Source: Artemia franciscana (taxonomy: Eukaryota > Arthropoda > Branchiopoda > Anostraca > Artemiidae). Taken from it: a DNA stretch of 64,000 bases. Of this stretch, positions 36,531 to 48,354 are shown piece by piece. A model generated the notes under the pieces. The model was not told the DNA's origin. It searched no databases and saw only the letters and a list, made by a program, of their open reading frames with translations. Where the stretch lies: assembly GCF_032884065.1 (NCBI RefSeq), contig NC_088866.1, positions 52,026,068 through 52,090,067 on the forward strand, in the 5' to 3' direction. Positions within the stretch are counted from its first letter, which is position 1. The number at the start of each line of letters is the position of its first letter. The position numbers were made by a program, and so were the translations under genes.

Positions 36531-37605
36531 TGTAAGTTTAAAGCATGTCTGAAAGAAAAGTGACTTCGTTAACAAGTAGGACAAGTTTGCAAGACTTAAA
36601 ACCAAACACTCCAGTTATAATGGCTTCTTAAAAGATACAAACATATTTTAGTGAAACATAAAGTACTTGTGCAGGTCCAGACATGTCCAAACCTGCCACA
36701 ATCATTTTTGTCGGAACCTTCCTATAGTAGAATTTTTCAGAATTAAATTTGTAGCTCTCATGCTCCTAATCCGATCTTTTGATATTTTTGCGCGACATGA
36801 TAGCCTCAATGTTTTAATATCTACAGAAAAATCAACGACGGCGTAATTGGTTTCTAAATTACGAAAACAAGGTGTCAAAGAGATTCCGTGAAACTTACTT
36901 TCATGCAAAACAGTGACTCTTAGCTCCGTTTACTATAAATGCTTGACTGTAACTGCTGGAATTTTGTTTACAAAAGATCCTTGTATGTTTACTGGTTCTG
37001 AAAATAAACGGCACGTAGTTTAAAGCTCAAGAATGCGGTTTGCAGAGCCGATGCTCGGACCAGCTTCTATGACAGACCTGACCCCCCTCTCCCCTATCTC
37101 TTGTTAATAATAAAAAGTAATAGGTGTAACAATTTCCAATCAAATGAGTTTTTAAAGATCTCTTGGTGATGTTTCAGAGCCCCACTTACAGTGATGTAAA
37201 AAAAGAAGACATCTCATGCTTTCTATACGTAGAGGTTATTTTCTTTGTTGCCTAGGATTAGGGACAGAAATTTTTCTATGAAAGGTTGTTCGCTATGGAT
37301 ATTCCTATGATGAACTTTTTAGTTACTATGGGCTAGATTTCAATCTTTACTATCTTGCAGTATATTTTGCAATCATGATTAGGATGATGGACCCTGTCTT
37401 AACAATCTTCCATTTTGGAGAGATTCGTTACCTTGTGGTGTTTTGTGTACAAGTGGCAAGCTATGAAACTTCCTTTTAAGTATTTTTGCCAATTTATTTC
37501 TTTTTTGAAGGTTTTCTAAAGTTTCAAAATGTTTCCGATTTATTATTGAAAAAGATGGTCACATTTTTCGTCGGCATTTTTCGGCATTTCGGCATTTCGT
37601 CGGCC
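36531..37605. other. Intron 2, no gene seen
   Basis: No exon or known repeat is recognised between the transposon and the old duplicate at 37.6 kb. A 68-codon minus ORF at 36702-36908 has no recognisable similarity. Confidence 0.4.
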
Positions 37606-37905
37606 CATCTTAGGTTTATTCATACCTGAAAATTACGATTTTCTTAATTTTTTCTTTTGGTTGTTTGAGAATAATTAAGATTTTAGAGCAGCATCAAATC
37701 CTTGCTATCGTTGTTATGTTGGAATGTGAAAAGAAAAAGCAATTCTAATTAGTTAAAATTCATAGAGTGTTTTCCTCTATAATAATCTAACACCAACAAT
37801 CTGTTGATTCTCAAAGGCAACTATACCTTCAAAGAAAAACAACAACTTCTAAACCTGTTAGGTATCATACATTCGTAGCTTTTTTTTATTGATTTTTCAC
37901 TTACA
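37606..37905 (+). repeat. Old ~280-bp duplicate, copy 2
   Basis: Follows the same order of short words as 22300-22585. Just before it, about 37569-37605, the phrase TCGGCATTT is repeated several times (TTTTTCGGCATTTCGGCATT). Confidence 0.5.
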
Positions 37906-38689
37906 TTTTTTTTTTTATCTGATACCTGCTAAAGTAAAAGCTGCAAAACTATATATGGAAGTCTTTCTTAGTAAAAATATATTCCTTTTTTTCTGATTTT
38001 TAAGATGCATATTTATGGCTGTGTAAGTCTCCACTTGGTTAATTTAAAAATCAGATTTCATTTTTAAACTTTTATTCAGTTAAAAGTAGGATAGCCAAGG
38101 TCCAAGGTGTTCTTTCACAGTTGAAAAAAAAAGTTGGAAGTATAAGAAAAAAGTCGGCAAAAAATAATTATCGGTAAAGTTTTTTTGTCGATAATCTCCA
38201 AAATATGAATTCTGCATGAAAAAACTACCTCAAACACAATTTGATTTACAAAAGACACCATCGTGGCATACGAGGCCGTCATGGTTTTTTTTTCAAGTCG
38301 TGCTTCCCTACAAGGCCATTTTTAGATATATCAGATTGACCTTGCTTTGTAACACGGATCCCATAAAAATAAGAGTAGGATTTGAAAACAAAAGAGGAGC
38401 GTGAAATCACATAGTTGATTAAATCCTAAAAGAAACAGAATATAAACTTTTCTTAAAACAAAAACTCAGTCATATCATAAAAAGTGACATCACGCAATTG
38501 ATTGGAATTGATTGGGATGTAGACTGCTTGGCGCAGCTGTGAAATGTTAAGAGCAGCAGTAATATTTTCACTGTCTTTGGCTCTTTAGTATTATACTGAT
38601 AAGCATAGATCCATGTGATTTCTACTTCTGCGTCCATGGGAATTCTATATTTTAATCCATTTGAGGAACTTTTGATCCTGCTAGAAATA

Positions 38690-38960
38690 AAACTTAGAAA
38701 AAAAAATGTATAAAACCGTAAAATGTTGCAAGAGTTGGTCAGCAAACTGAATAAATAAATGTAGAAATAAATAAGAAATAAAGAATAAAAAAGGCACTAT
38801 TATATATTGACGTACAAGAAAAAGGGACGAAAGAGTTCTGGTAGTGATTATCCGAGCAAGCACAGGCACAACTTTTAGTTTTTGTCTCGTAAGGCTGACT
38901 CTCAGGGCTTCTGTGGGTAAAATCTTACGGTAGGCAGGGCTAGATAGCAGCAAAATATTT
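38690..38960 (-). pseudogene. Non-LTR retrotransposon 3'-end fragment, copy 1
   Basis: The minus-strand frame reads LLSSPAYRKILPTEALRVSL then TRQKLKVVPVLARI. It is the decayed partner of 48427-48624, where the sequence is better kept (NPAHRDIVPPEALTVSRPRQ, then YQNAFVPFFT). Nucleotide similarity runs over about 170 bases (38792-38955 against 48421-48590). It is the extreme C-terminus of an ORF2 and lies within intron 2 antisense to the gene. Confidence 0.75.
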
Positions 38961-41040
38961 AGTGGGATGTGCTTACCACAGAGTTAGTGAAGAGAGGCAA
39001 CCCATCGTCCCATCTTTAAAGAATTGATTGGGTTTTGATATGACTGCTTTTAAGGTAGACTCTCCTGGTATGGCATTTTGGTTTCACTTTGGAATTATTT
39101 AGCCATATTAACCGTATTAACTCTTGTTAATGTGTAAAAAAAGAAACAGCTGAAACAAACTCTTGTTGTTATTTTTCTTCACCCTGTAAGTTCCATGCTC
39201 TGAATTTTTAGTTAAATTTGATTCAGTTACATTGGAGCAAAGAAAACTGAAGCTGAGTTTATTTGTCTTTTTTTGAAGGGGGGAGGGGAATACCTAGATA
39301 TCCATAAGCATCGTGACATTTTCCCCTTAAATTTCATACCGAAACAATATCATCGTCATCATCAGCATTTATTTGATACTAAATATATCACACACAAAAA
39401 CGAGCAGAAAATAAAATAAAAATCAGATCCATAGAACAAAACTTGTGCGGTGTTGCAACTTCCCGTTGTTAAAAGACCAGTTCTAAAACTGATAGAAATA
39501 AATGCAAAATCTGTGCGGTATGAAAAAATATTTTTCCCGAGTGTCGTTCATGAGCACAAAATTACCTTTTAGTAAATTGTGTATTTTTTGCCATGAGTTT
39601 TGTTTTGTCTTTTATCTTCTTTTTTTATCATTTGACCCTTATTATATATATATTTTTATTTAAAATTTATTATCTGTTATTTTTTACCTGTATGTTGTAT
39701 GGACTGATAACATGCATTCATTATGCAGACTGTTATTTGGCAATGGAAGTGATTTTTTAGATTCAAACTTGGGATTTGAAAGATTTCTGAATAATCAAAA
39801 AGCTCAAAAACTTTCCTCCAATTTCCCCAACTCATAAGTCCCCTTACTGTGTAATCACCATAAAACTTAATAACTCAAAAGAATTATTTTCAATTTCGTA
39901 GATTTTTTTTCTTTGCCTTTTATAAGAAAAAAGGAAAGTGTACCTTACTGTGTTTCTCAATTCCCGTTGGAAAATAGACTTATTCAAAAGCAAAAACAAA
40001 GATTTAAGGAGTGTCAGTTTCCATGGAAACCAAATTCCTAAACAAAATAATTTGAATACTGGAATCCCCTCCCCCAGTGCTTTCTATTTCTATTACTTTC
40101 CTTTTCGTTTTGCGTTATTTATTTATAATTTAATCGACTATAACTATTAATCGTTTAAGTTGAAAAGAATCAAATGTTTCTATTGTGATCTTCCCTTGAT
40201 ATTAGTGTGATCAGGCGATCGTTACAAATGTTATGTTGACCAACAATAGTAAATAGCACGTTTCGGATTGTTACAGATGATTTGGCAATGTTAGAGTAAT
40301 CAGTTTCGATTAATTAAAGTTCTATTATTTGTGTTTTAAAGCTTCTTCAACTCTTTTCTTGCCAAATTACTTTTGCTATTTATTAAATTATGGTACATTT
40401 TAACATAATAAGTGAAACTGTTCATACTAGTTAACAATTTGTAAGGAGCGACTCGTGTCAATGGCAACCAAAACTATAAAAAAATGTGTTTTAGAGATAT
40501 GTGTAGAAGAGTCACCAGGAATGGTGACTCTGATAAGTTTAAAGTTATATATCCAAAGTAGTTGGCATAAGATAATTCATAGAATTTAAGCAAATACCTC
40601 CTAGAGACTTTTTTCTACACTGATGAAAATTAAATCAATCAACATAACATGCTCTAAAAATATATAGATAAAACTTTAACCTTTTATCTTCAAATATGAA
40701 AAATCGTCTATTTTTCTTGAGAACAAAAACTACACATTGTCCATGGACACTCAGCCCGTAAATGGCTCCTGCCAAGTGGTATCATTGACCACATATATGA
40801 CGCAGCAAAAAGATTCTATTATGGACCTTCCTCCTACATCAGCGGTCTAGCTAAGCTTTTTAATGCACTCTTATCTTATTCATTCTTTACACTTTAAATA
40901 TTCAAGAATGTGATAAGATACCAGAGTTTCATACTAAGGTATCACAAGCCTAGATAGGTCGAATGGTACGCCATACCATTTGTCTTGTATATTGGACAAG
41001 GATAAGAAACAAACACAGCTTAGAAACAATAAGGATTTTT
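38961..41040. other. Intron 2, no gene seen
   Basis: AT-rich sequence without exon signals. At 40442-40545 a phrase GTAAGGAGCGACTCGTGTCA followed by ATGGCAACCAAAACTATAAA is a diverged family B head. Nothing else is recognised. Confidence 0.45.
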
Positions 41041-41043
41041 TTC

Positions 41044-41221
41044 AAAGACAGTGGAATTCAATTCAGTGAATATCTCGGCCCTATATCCAAGGGCCGTCTT
41101 CAGGACGGCACCAGAATAAAAAGTCATGGTTGAACCTCGGTGAAGTAAGGATACTAAGGCTGTTTTAAAAAGTCTTTTTAAAAACAGTTTTAGTTTTAAT
41201 TTTCACGTTTCAATGTAAGTT

Positions 41222-41298
<77 letters not shown>

Positions 41299-41380
41299 GT
41301 TTGTGTGTGTATTTCTTGTATATTGCTGGAAACGGCCCTTGGGTATATGGCCGAAATATCTACTATATTGAATTCCAATC
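41044..41380. repeat. Foldback with TA-microsatellite core
   Basis: About 48 bases at 41048-41096, with GAATTCAATTCAGTGAATAT and GGGCCGT, return in reverse complement at 41330-41378. Between them a TA repeat (about 41224-41286) continues into TGTATATATG and GTGTGTGT. The arms look like a MITE end; the TA tract may have expanded from an original TATA-rich interior. Confidence 0.7.
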
Positions 41381-41533
41381 TCTTGGATAAAAAAAAAAAA
41401 CAAAAACTCTCTATTGTTTCTTAGTTGTGTTTAATTGACATGGAAATTCAGTGTGGTCTTCTTCACTACTTACAAGGATAAGACCTTCTATCAGCTGAAT
41501 CGACAGCTTGTTGATAATTAGTAAAACTGAGAA

Positions 41534-41800
41534 CTAAAGGTGTTTATAACTCAGACATTTCTTAATTATTAACCTAAGAGTGAAAATTTGGTCGATACAT
41601 TCTCTACCCTTCTTAAAATCAAGCTGTTCTTCCCCTAAATATTTGTTTACAGCATCTCTAAGTCTAAAAACTATCATCATACTAAGCAATTTGCTACCTG
41701 CAGAAACTAGGCTAATGTCTGTAGTTACCACACTCACTCTTATCACCTTTCATGTCCAGTGTTTTAATTAGTGTTTTCCTTAAATTGCTATTCTAGCTGC
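41534..41800 (-). pseudogene. Non-LTR retrotransposon RT fragment (upstream palm region)
   Basis: The minus strand gives KGDKSECGNYR in one frame, then a frameshift to DISLVSAGSKLLSMMIVFRL and NKYLGEEQLDFKKGRECIDQ followed by IFTLRLIIKKC. This is the RT segment before motif A (S-x-C-x-N-W-R-x-I-S-L, then K-x-x-S, then E-E-Q-x-G-F-x-K-G-R-x-C-I-D-Q), best known from elements of the RTE/L1-like groups. Length is about 80 residues, and the Gly in the Q-x-G-F motif is lost. Dead copy. Confidence 0.85.
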
Positions 41801-42206
41801 TACCAGTTGTAGAACATTTGAAGTAAAAAGTATTCAACCTGCAAAGGTAAGTCTTATCTTTTTCAGATACTTCCTTTGTATTTTGCTGTGCCAGCTTAAT
41901 GTCGTATTGGCCATTCAGCAAATCCGTAGAGTAATGATAAGGTAAGCCTGCAAAGATAAGTTTTAGTTCTTCCAGTTACTTCTCCTTATTGATTCAGGGC
42001 CATATTAATATCGTATGAACTTACAGTTTGAATATGCATCTTTTGGGTGAAATACAAAAAAAATTACTTTCTTATCGCAAAAAATTACAAAATACTAAAA
42101 GATTTAAAAAAGAATTGTTAAAAAAACCTTTTATATTCAAAAAGTGTTTATTAACTTTAAAACCTATTTTATTTTTCTAAACATTCTTAAAAATGTTAAA
42201 TTTCAG
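41801..42206. other. Intron 2 end, short tandem duplication
   Basis: Two diverged copies of a ~105-bp segment begin with CCTGCAAAGGTAAG (41838) and CCTGCAAAGATAAG (41947). Both contain donor-like and pyrimidine-rich words. No exon frame is supported. Confidence 0.45.
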
Positions 42207-42413
42207 TCTGGAGTTCCACCCTTTCCTCCACTTCCAATGGAGGCACTTTTCTCCGGTGATCAGCCGTACATGGATCAATTCGGTCGTGTTAATACTGTTA
42301 GAACAGGGAAATGGAGATGCCCGCCTGAAAAGGATGATGGTGATGAGTTAGCTGCTAACTTCTTCGAATTCAAACTTCAAAAACAAGCTCATAAGAAGCT
42401 TGCATCTCAAAGA
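42207..42413 (+). CDS. Exon 3 of the myosin-tail-like gene
   Basis: Acceptor AAATTTCAG ends at 42206 and the frame is open for exactly 69 codons, phase 0 on both sides. It reads SGVPPFPPLPMEALFSGDQ, then QFGRVNTVRTGKWRCPPEKD, then LAANFFEFKLQKQ and ends SQR before AGA|GTATCC. The donor is not ideal, but the phase with exon 4 is right. The short motif V-R-T-G-K-W-R-x-P-P followed by an acidic tract and F-x-E-F-K is conserved in my recollection of myosin XV/10A tails; I cannot verify it here. This is the most confidently coding exon of the gene. Confidence 0.75.
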
Positions 42414-43034
42414 GTATCCGTTTTTATTTATTTATTTATCTCTTCTGTGCAACTATACCTGTAACCATATAAGAGCCCCGTAAACCAGTTTGAGATAGGC
42501 TTCAGATATTTCAACTTCTTCTCTACGCCTAAAGTATGTTTCAAGTCTGTGAATATTTTTTACAAACACGCTGTAATAAAGAACAGTTAAACCACTGATA
42601 CAACAAAATAAGTTTTCAAAGTTAATAATCGAATCAAATGACAATAATTTTACTGCTAGAAGTTATTTTTCTCTGTGTTAATTATTTTTATCTTTTAACA
42701 TAAAATCTAAGGGGTTACACGAGTCAAGACTCGACCCCTTCCCCCTCCCCCATTGCATCCTTTTTTGCCTATTTTACACATTTGCTGGACATAAATATTG
42801 GTCTGTTAACCGTTTAATATCTATATTCCTAAGGACCAAATTTCTTTTGTTCTATGACCATTTATAGGGTACTTTGATCTGTTTGCTTCCACAGACTTCA
42901 CGTAACAAAAACGACTGCTCTTAATTCTCTGTCGATAAAACCATTGAATATTACCATTAGAATATTTTTATTTTAATTTCTTAGAGTTTGTACCACTTTC
43001 TGTAAGATTCCTATTTAAAAAAAAAAAATCTTGA

Positions 43035-43625
43035 GTAAGGCCACTGGTTTTTATAGCACTTGGTATGTACCAAGCGACATATGGCGATGGCATTTTCTGT
43101 CCGTCTGTCCGGTTTCCAGTGCTTTGGCGAGTTCAGTGCTTCTGGTCATTCTAGGACGATGAAAAATTGTAGACGTGTCAGGGACCTTTAAAAATTGACT
43201 TGCTAACAGTCGTTTCTCCGATTCGACCATCTGGAGGAAGGGAAAATCGTGAAAATTGAGGTATGTTTTTCTCGTGAATGGGTCTTCAGATCTTAATGAG
43301 ACTTGATATATAGAAAGATATAATATCTCAAGTACTCCAGATTTAGCTTAAATTGGATCTGGGGATATTGGGGGTAGAGTGGGGAAACGGAAATCTTGGA
43401 GACTGGAAATCTTGGAAAACGCTTAAAGTAGTTTGATTGGGATAAAACTTGATGGGAAGAATAAGCACAAGTTCTAGATAAATGATTGACATAACTGGAC
43501 CAGATCCGATCTCTTTGGGTGAGTTTAAGGGATTTCTAGTGCTTTGGAAACTCTGAGAATAAGCACAAGTTCTAGATGCGCTATTGACATAACCGGACCA
43601 GATCCGATCTCTCGTCACAAGTGCC
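43035..43625 (+). repeat. Family A monomers in intron 3
   Basis: Starts at GGTATGTACCAAGCGACATA with the same lead-in found inside the 4-kb units (GACATATGGCGATCGCAAAT), then monomer sequence with AAATCTTGGAAAACGCTTAAAG and TTGACATAACTGGACCAGAT twice. It is diverged from the 4-kb unit copies. Confidence 0.75.
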
Positions 43626-44060
43626 ATATGAGCTGTTAGCTCTTCTTTTTAATGAAGATACAAGAAAACAATAATTTTCTAAATCTAGGATGGCAGAGGG
43701 GTGTTTTCTTTTTTTTTTCTTTTTTTTCATATGGAAATATCAAAAAGTTGTTTCCAAGCTCTAGAAATGGGGGTGGGTGCTAGATTTGTTAGTCTTTTGA
43801 ATAAGCTTCACTTATTTTACTTTCTTTCAGATTTGATGCACCCATCACCAACAAGACTCGTTTCAAAGTGTGCCAGAGTTGTTTATATACCTCTGTGCAA
43901 TTTGATGTTGATTACAGTTTAATGTCGAAACTGCTGCTAAGTTGCATAAAAATAGTTTCAGTGTGATCCATACTTTTCTTCTTTTTGTTATTGCTTTTTC
44001 TAATCCCTGTTATTATTCACGTCTTATCAATATGCAACAGAATATTTTTTATTATTTCAG

Positions 44061-44167
44061 TCTATAGAAGAAAAAAGCACGAACGACTTTGATATTCATT
44101 TCGATTCTTTTGAATTTACAGAAGAAGATATGAAAAAGTCAAACAAGGCAGGGAAAGAGGAAAAAAG
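44061..44167 (+). CDS. Exon 4 of the myosin-tail-like gene
   Basis: Acceptor TTATTTCAG ends at 44060. The exon is 107 bases, phase 0 in and phase 2 out, with donor AG|GTAATT. It encodes an acidic then basic stretch: SIEEKSTNDFDIHFDSFEFT and EEDMKKSNKAGKEEK. There is no known domain. Both neighbours join in frame, which is the main support. Confidence 0.65.
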
Positions 44168-44511
44168 GTAATTGTACACTTTATTCAAATCTCAAAATTT
44201 TCTTGGTTTCTTATATTGAAATCCCAGTTCCAGATTACAAATTTTCAAGATTATCAATTATCTGGGCACAGCCCAATATTGCTTAACTAGTTCTCCGCAT
44301 TTATTATATTTGCCATATAATTGATGTATTTCTTGGTTTGCCTCAAATCATGTGTTTTTAAGGTTTTCTGTATTTCTTTGTGTTTTTTTTTTTCATATGC
44401 CGGAAAAGAAAACCACGTAGCATTTAATAGTTTTTGGGAAAAAAAATGCTACCCAAAAGTAACATATTGTACAAATTCTTCTTTTTTGAATTAAATCATG
44501 GAACATAAATG

Positions 44512-45000
44512 ACCATATATGGTGTATATACCAAGTCTCTAACAAGGTGATATATTTTTTACTGCCATGCTACGTTTTAACTGATAACACTTAAAATCAG
44601 TATATATGGTGTATATATATCTGCCCGCCCACGGAGGCCTTACTCGTTTGATTTAGTTTCTTGTTTTTTCTGTTTTGTGTAGTGTTTGTTTTGTTTCTTT
44701 TATTGATACTCCGCTTTGATTTTTTGTAGCGGGTCAAAAATAAATTATTATTATTATTATATGCAACGTATAGGATGTATTGTGTGTATATAGTGCAGAC
44801 CAAAGCTTTAAATAAGGTGATATATCTTTTAGGGTATGATTCATTTTAACTGGTAGCAGCTAAAATTAGTATATATGATATATATATATAAGCAGTGCAT
44901 ATGGTGTATTGACTGTACACAGTGCATATACCAAAGCCTCAAATAAGATGATATATATTTTATCGGCTTGCTACCTTCTAACTGGCACTATCTTATTGTC
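44512..45000. repeat. Degenerate ~130-bp tandem repeat with TATATGGTGTATAT core
   Basis: Three copies share CCAAAGCCTCAAATAAGGTG followed by GATATATTTTTTA and a TTTTAACTGGTA stretch, at about 44530, 44798 and 44932. The LINE tail at 44620-44762 lies between the first two. All in intron 4. Confidence 0.6.
44620..44762 (+). mobile_element. LINE-type 3' end with (ATT)n tail
   Basis: A pyrimidine-rich stretch ends in GGGTCAAAAATAAATTATTA and TTATTATTAT, a polyadenylation-like word plus a trinucleotide tail as in several non-LTR clades (CR1-, RTE-like). Only about 140 bases of 3' untranslated sequence are present, so the clade is not determined. Confidence 0.55.
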
Positions 45001-45773
45001 CTAGTAGCCAACAAAAAACCGTCAGGATTAATTTTTTTGTTTGGGAGGGGGAGGGGGGGTATGCCACTCAAAAATTCCTGTTCCGAACCAATTACTTTTT
45101 TGTCATTTTACCTAACTTATTAGAGCACATCATCAGTAGATGACGTACTAGTCACCTATTATAGTCACATTATGGGAGCAACACTAGAGTACGTGCTTTC
45201 ATCGTGATTTCACTTGAAAACAATTATTTATTAATTGGATAAATACGTGAATTTACTTAGAACTCATTCAACTACGCAGTACACGGATGGAGAAAAAAAA
45301 AATTGGAACAAAAATTGTGCTGCGTGGAGACAGAATAATTCGTCTTTTATTGCTGGGGGGAGTATGCACCCCCTCTCCCCCGCCAATTTTGTAAAATTCC
45401 TTTATTGAATTTGAGAAGTGACCAAATCCCCGTCTAGATTGTGAAAAACACGCTTTGCCCCCCCCCCACTTAAAATTTCATAGATTGACGCCATTGAGAG
45501 AACGTGTTTTACTAACGTCGAATTCAGAAACTACATATGGTTTTTTAAATTATGATATTTCAAAGTCTCCACTGCGTGATTTTTACAATCGTACACTTCT
45601 TGAATTTCTTATGGCTTGAGTCAAATTCTTTGCTTGAGCTCAGAACCATGTTCTTAGGTGTCAGTAGCTGCTACGGTATTTTTTTTTAGAAAGTTGAGGT
45701 GATCTATATGCTTCTCATAGGTCCTATCTTTTACCATTAATTTTCTCTTTTTTAGACAAGAAGAGTAACATAG
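45001..45773. other. Intron 4 end, no gene seen
   Basis: Contains G and C runs and repeat debris. A strong acceptor-like sequence TTTTCTCTTTTTTAG ends at 45755, 18 bases before the acceptor that fits the frame (see the exon 5 entry). Confidence 0.45.
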
Positions 45774-45961
45774 CACGCCAGGTTTAATAAGAAAGCTGAA
45801 GCTTTCTGGAGATCTTAGGTCAAAACTGGAAATGGCACATTCTAAGAAAAACTCAAAGCAGAAACAAGTGGGAGAAGAAGGAAGCACCGAAGAAGATATT
45901 TCTCAAGGTTCCGTCACACAGCTCTCTGAACATAGAAAAATGCTGCTTGAAAAACAACTCC
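45774..45961 (+). CDS. Exon 5 of the myosin-tail-like gene
   Basis: Taking ACATAG (ending at 45773) as acceptor, the first base completes the Ser codon opened by AG at the end of exon 4. The frame then reads TPGLIRKLKLSGDLRSKLEM, continues through HSKKNSKQKQ and TEEDISQGSVTQLSEHRKML, and ends LEKQL plus one base before the donor C|GTAAGT at 45962. The stronger pyrimidine tract ends 18 bases upstream at 45755 and would bring in an in-frame stop, so the acceptor is uncertain. The G-x-I-x-K-L-K-L and R-K-M-L-L-E-x-Q-L motifs recall myosin XV/10A tails. The last base (phase 1) does not fit the next candidate exon at 48208. Confidence 0.65.
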
Positions 45962-48207
45962 GTAAGTTTTCCATGGATTATGCAAATGGATGTAGCAAAG
46001 TGCTTATTAAGCCATGTGCTAATTGCTGTATTCCTACTACTACTACTACTAGCAACTTACCGCAGCACCAAGCCTCCCGAGGCCAACACAGCTACGCATG
46101 CTCCTCCTCCATCTTAGTCTATTCAAAGCCTCTTTACACCTTCTCAGGAAGTTCCAATTTCCCTTAAGTATTCTTTATGACATCCTCCCGCTCCAACCAC
46201 AGGCGATTTGCTCTCCTTTTATAATTGATGTATTGGCTTGTCTTAATCGGTGAATAGCGATAATAGTATAAATAGTGTGAATACGCTAACAATGCTAAAG
46301 TGTAATATTTGTCTATTATCTATTCATCTTAGTATTGAAGCCATAACTGGTTACAGATTCGGAATGACTATTGGGTCTGAGGGAAGGTGTGGCTTGTTTT
46401 TATCATCTTATTCCAATACCTGATTAGGAGACTGATAATATATAGTAGGACATGGTGACTTCAAATTATGGAATAAGACTAGTCAAAATATGCTATTTTT
46501 GATTTTATTATAGCCTTTGCGATGGTCCTTACTATGGCCGCAAAAGGCTCTACATCCTAGTAAAGAACGAAGCCAAGTCATTTGTAGCCTAAAATTTATA
46601 ACTGTCAAGTCTTCACTTCAGAATCTGCGTTTTGATTTAGTCTGTTGCAATTTTAAATAAATGGAAAAATAAATATTAGATAGGTTTGCTCAGCACAAAA
46701 AAAAAATAACTCACCATCTTAAAAAGGGTCTAATTCAATCAGCAAACAGGACAAAGTTAGCATACGGAGAATTTTTATTAATAAATCAGCCCCTAGGCTA
46801 AGGCCAACAATTTATGAAATTTATCGTTTTTTCACTGATAGGTATTATATTAGAAAAGGAGATGGGAATGTTTGATAATGAGTTTCTATTTGGCATGAAA
46901 CTGTCATGGATTCTTCCCTGGCAGTAAAAAACACGATTTGTTGGCAGTGGGCATTAAGGGGGCTCGGACATGGTTTTAAAACTTTTGTCCCTGATCAGTT
47001 TCAAAGTGTTGAACGTTATAAAAGACACAATATGAAAGCAATATAACATGTTCGATTACAAGTTTTTGCATAATATCCAACGAAATACAACTGTATGAAA
47101 ATTTGTACGCACAATTCAAATAAAGAGCGACATATAACTCAAAACGGAAAAGAAATACCATGATTGTGAGGGGGGCTCTCAATTACTTGTTCTTTATCCT
47201 AAGTCTTTATCTTTTCCACCTATGTCTCTAGTATGTACCAATTTTCAAAGAGGCATGAGAATAGAAGAGTTTATGCACTCGCATTTGCTTTAAACATTAT
47301 CTTTAAATTTGATCACTTTTTATTTTAATAGATAAATACAACACCTTTAATTGCCAACTGGCTTTATTTGTAGCATTCTACATTGCTCTAAGTTGAATAG
47401 CTGCCTTTGCTTTATTGGCATTCTTCTTAAGCCATTAAATTTCATTACTATTTCTTCTTCTTCCTCTTTGGGTATTCGTAAGTTCGTAAATTTGAAGTAG
47501 GAGATACCTAGAGACTACTTTTCTTTATTTTGTCACATTCCATTTTTCTTTGTTTTTGCTTTTTCGACTTTGAATTTAATTTTGATCTGGGTTTTAAATA
47601 AATTAAGTAATAAAATTGGGAGAAAAGTCATTTTAATATCTTGAAACATGTATTGGAACCAATACTTCTAATGACTAATGGAAGTAGGGGGTGAAAAGTT
47701 AAGGGAATGAGGTTGAAGTGATCTTTTAGAATTGCCTAAATTTTTGCATAGAACTCTTGGAAGATTCTTTGAAAACAGGTAGATTATTTTTAAAAGTGAG
47801 GTAAGGTAAAAAAAATAGTAAGTAAGGTAAGATAAAAATTATTTAATGTGGAAGAAGGTAAATGTATGGTAAGGTAAAAAGAAAAGGCAAGGAGTTTAAC
47901 TAAAAGCGTGATGATCCCGGCAGCCCCTTTTTTGGCGACAGATTTTATCTCCTTACAAGGAGATAATGTGAAAAAATGTGAAAAAATGTTTTTCTAGTGT
48001 TTATTGTTTGTTCTTTGTAATTCAAGTAAGTTACAATACGAGGCATAAACTTTACAGGCTAACAAATAGGGACAAAATTGATTCTATTTTTGTGAAATCA
48101 TCCAATTCTACAGTGTTGTCACTATTTTGAAGGATCTAGCCAATTACAAACTTCAACAAAAAAGAAAATTTTGACCTTACTTTTTTTTATAAATTTTTTT
48201 TTTCCAG
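45962..48207. other. Probable intron, no further exon recognised
   Basis: AT-rich. A short (CTA)n at 46034-46052 and a run of GTAAGGTAA-like words at 47800-47880 are the only patterns. If the gene is intact, a small exon with phase 1 in and phase 0 out should lie here; I could not find it. Confidence 0.4.
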
Positions 48208-48269
48208 ATGGATGAAGATGGCAGAGTGTTGAAGAGATTGAAATTGTCACACGGATTAGAAGTGAAAAC
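48208..48269 (+). CDS. Probable small exon (62 bases) of the myosin-tail-like gene
   Basis: A strong acceptor (T tract then CCAG) ends at 48207 and a good donor AC|GTAAGA follows. Only one frame is open: MDEDGRVLKRLKLSHGLEVK. The phase at entry is 0 and at exit 2, which do not match the flanking exons directly. Either an exon is missing on each side or this is not part of the gene. Starting 9 bases later, after GATGAAG, would restore phase with exon 5, but that is a weak acceptor. Confidence 0.4.
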
Positions 48270-48309
48270 GTAAGATGAAAAGTTTCAAATGCTGGTCTTG
48301 GATCTTCAC

Positions 48310-48310
<1 letters not shown>

Positions 48311-48354
<44 letters not shown>

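Noticed and set aside
45832-46167. 111-codon ORF taken as a single-exon gene
   Set aside because: The first 43 codons belong to exon 5 and end at a good donor; the rest is intron read-through with a CTA repeat. The Met is internal.
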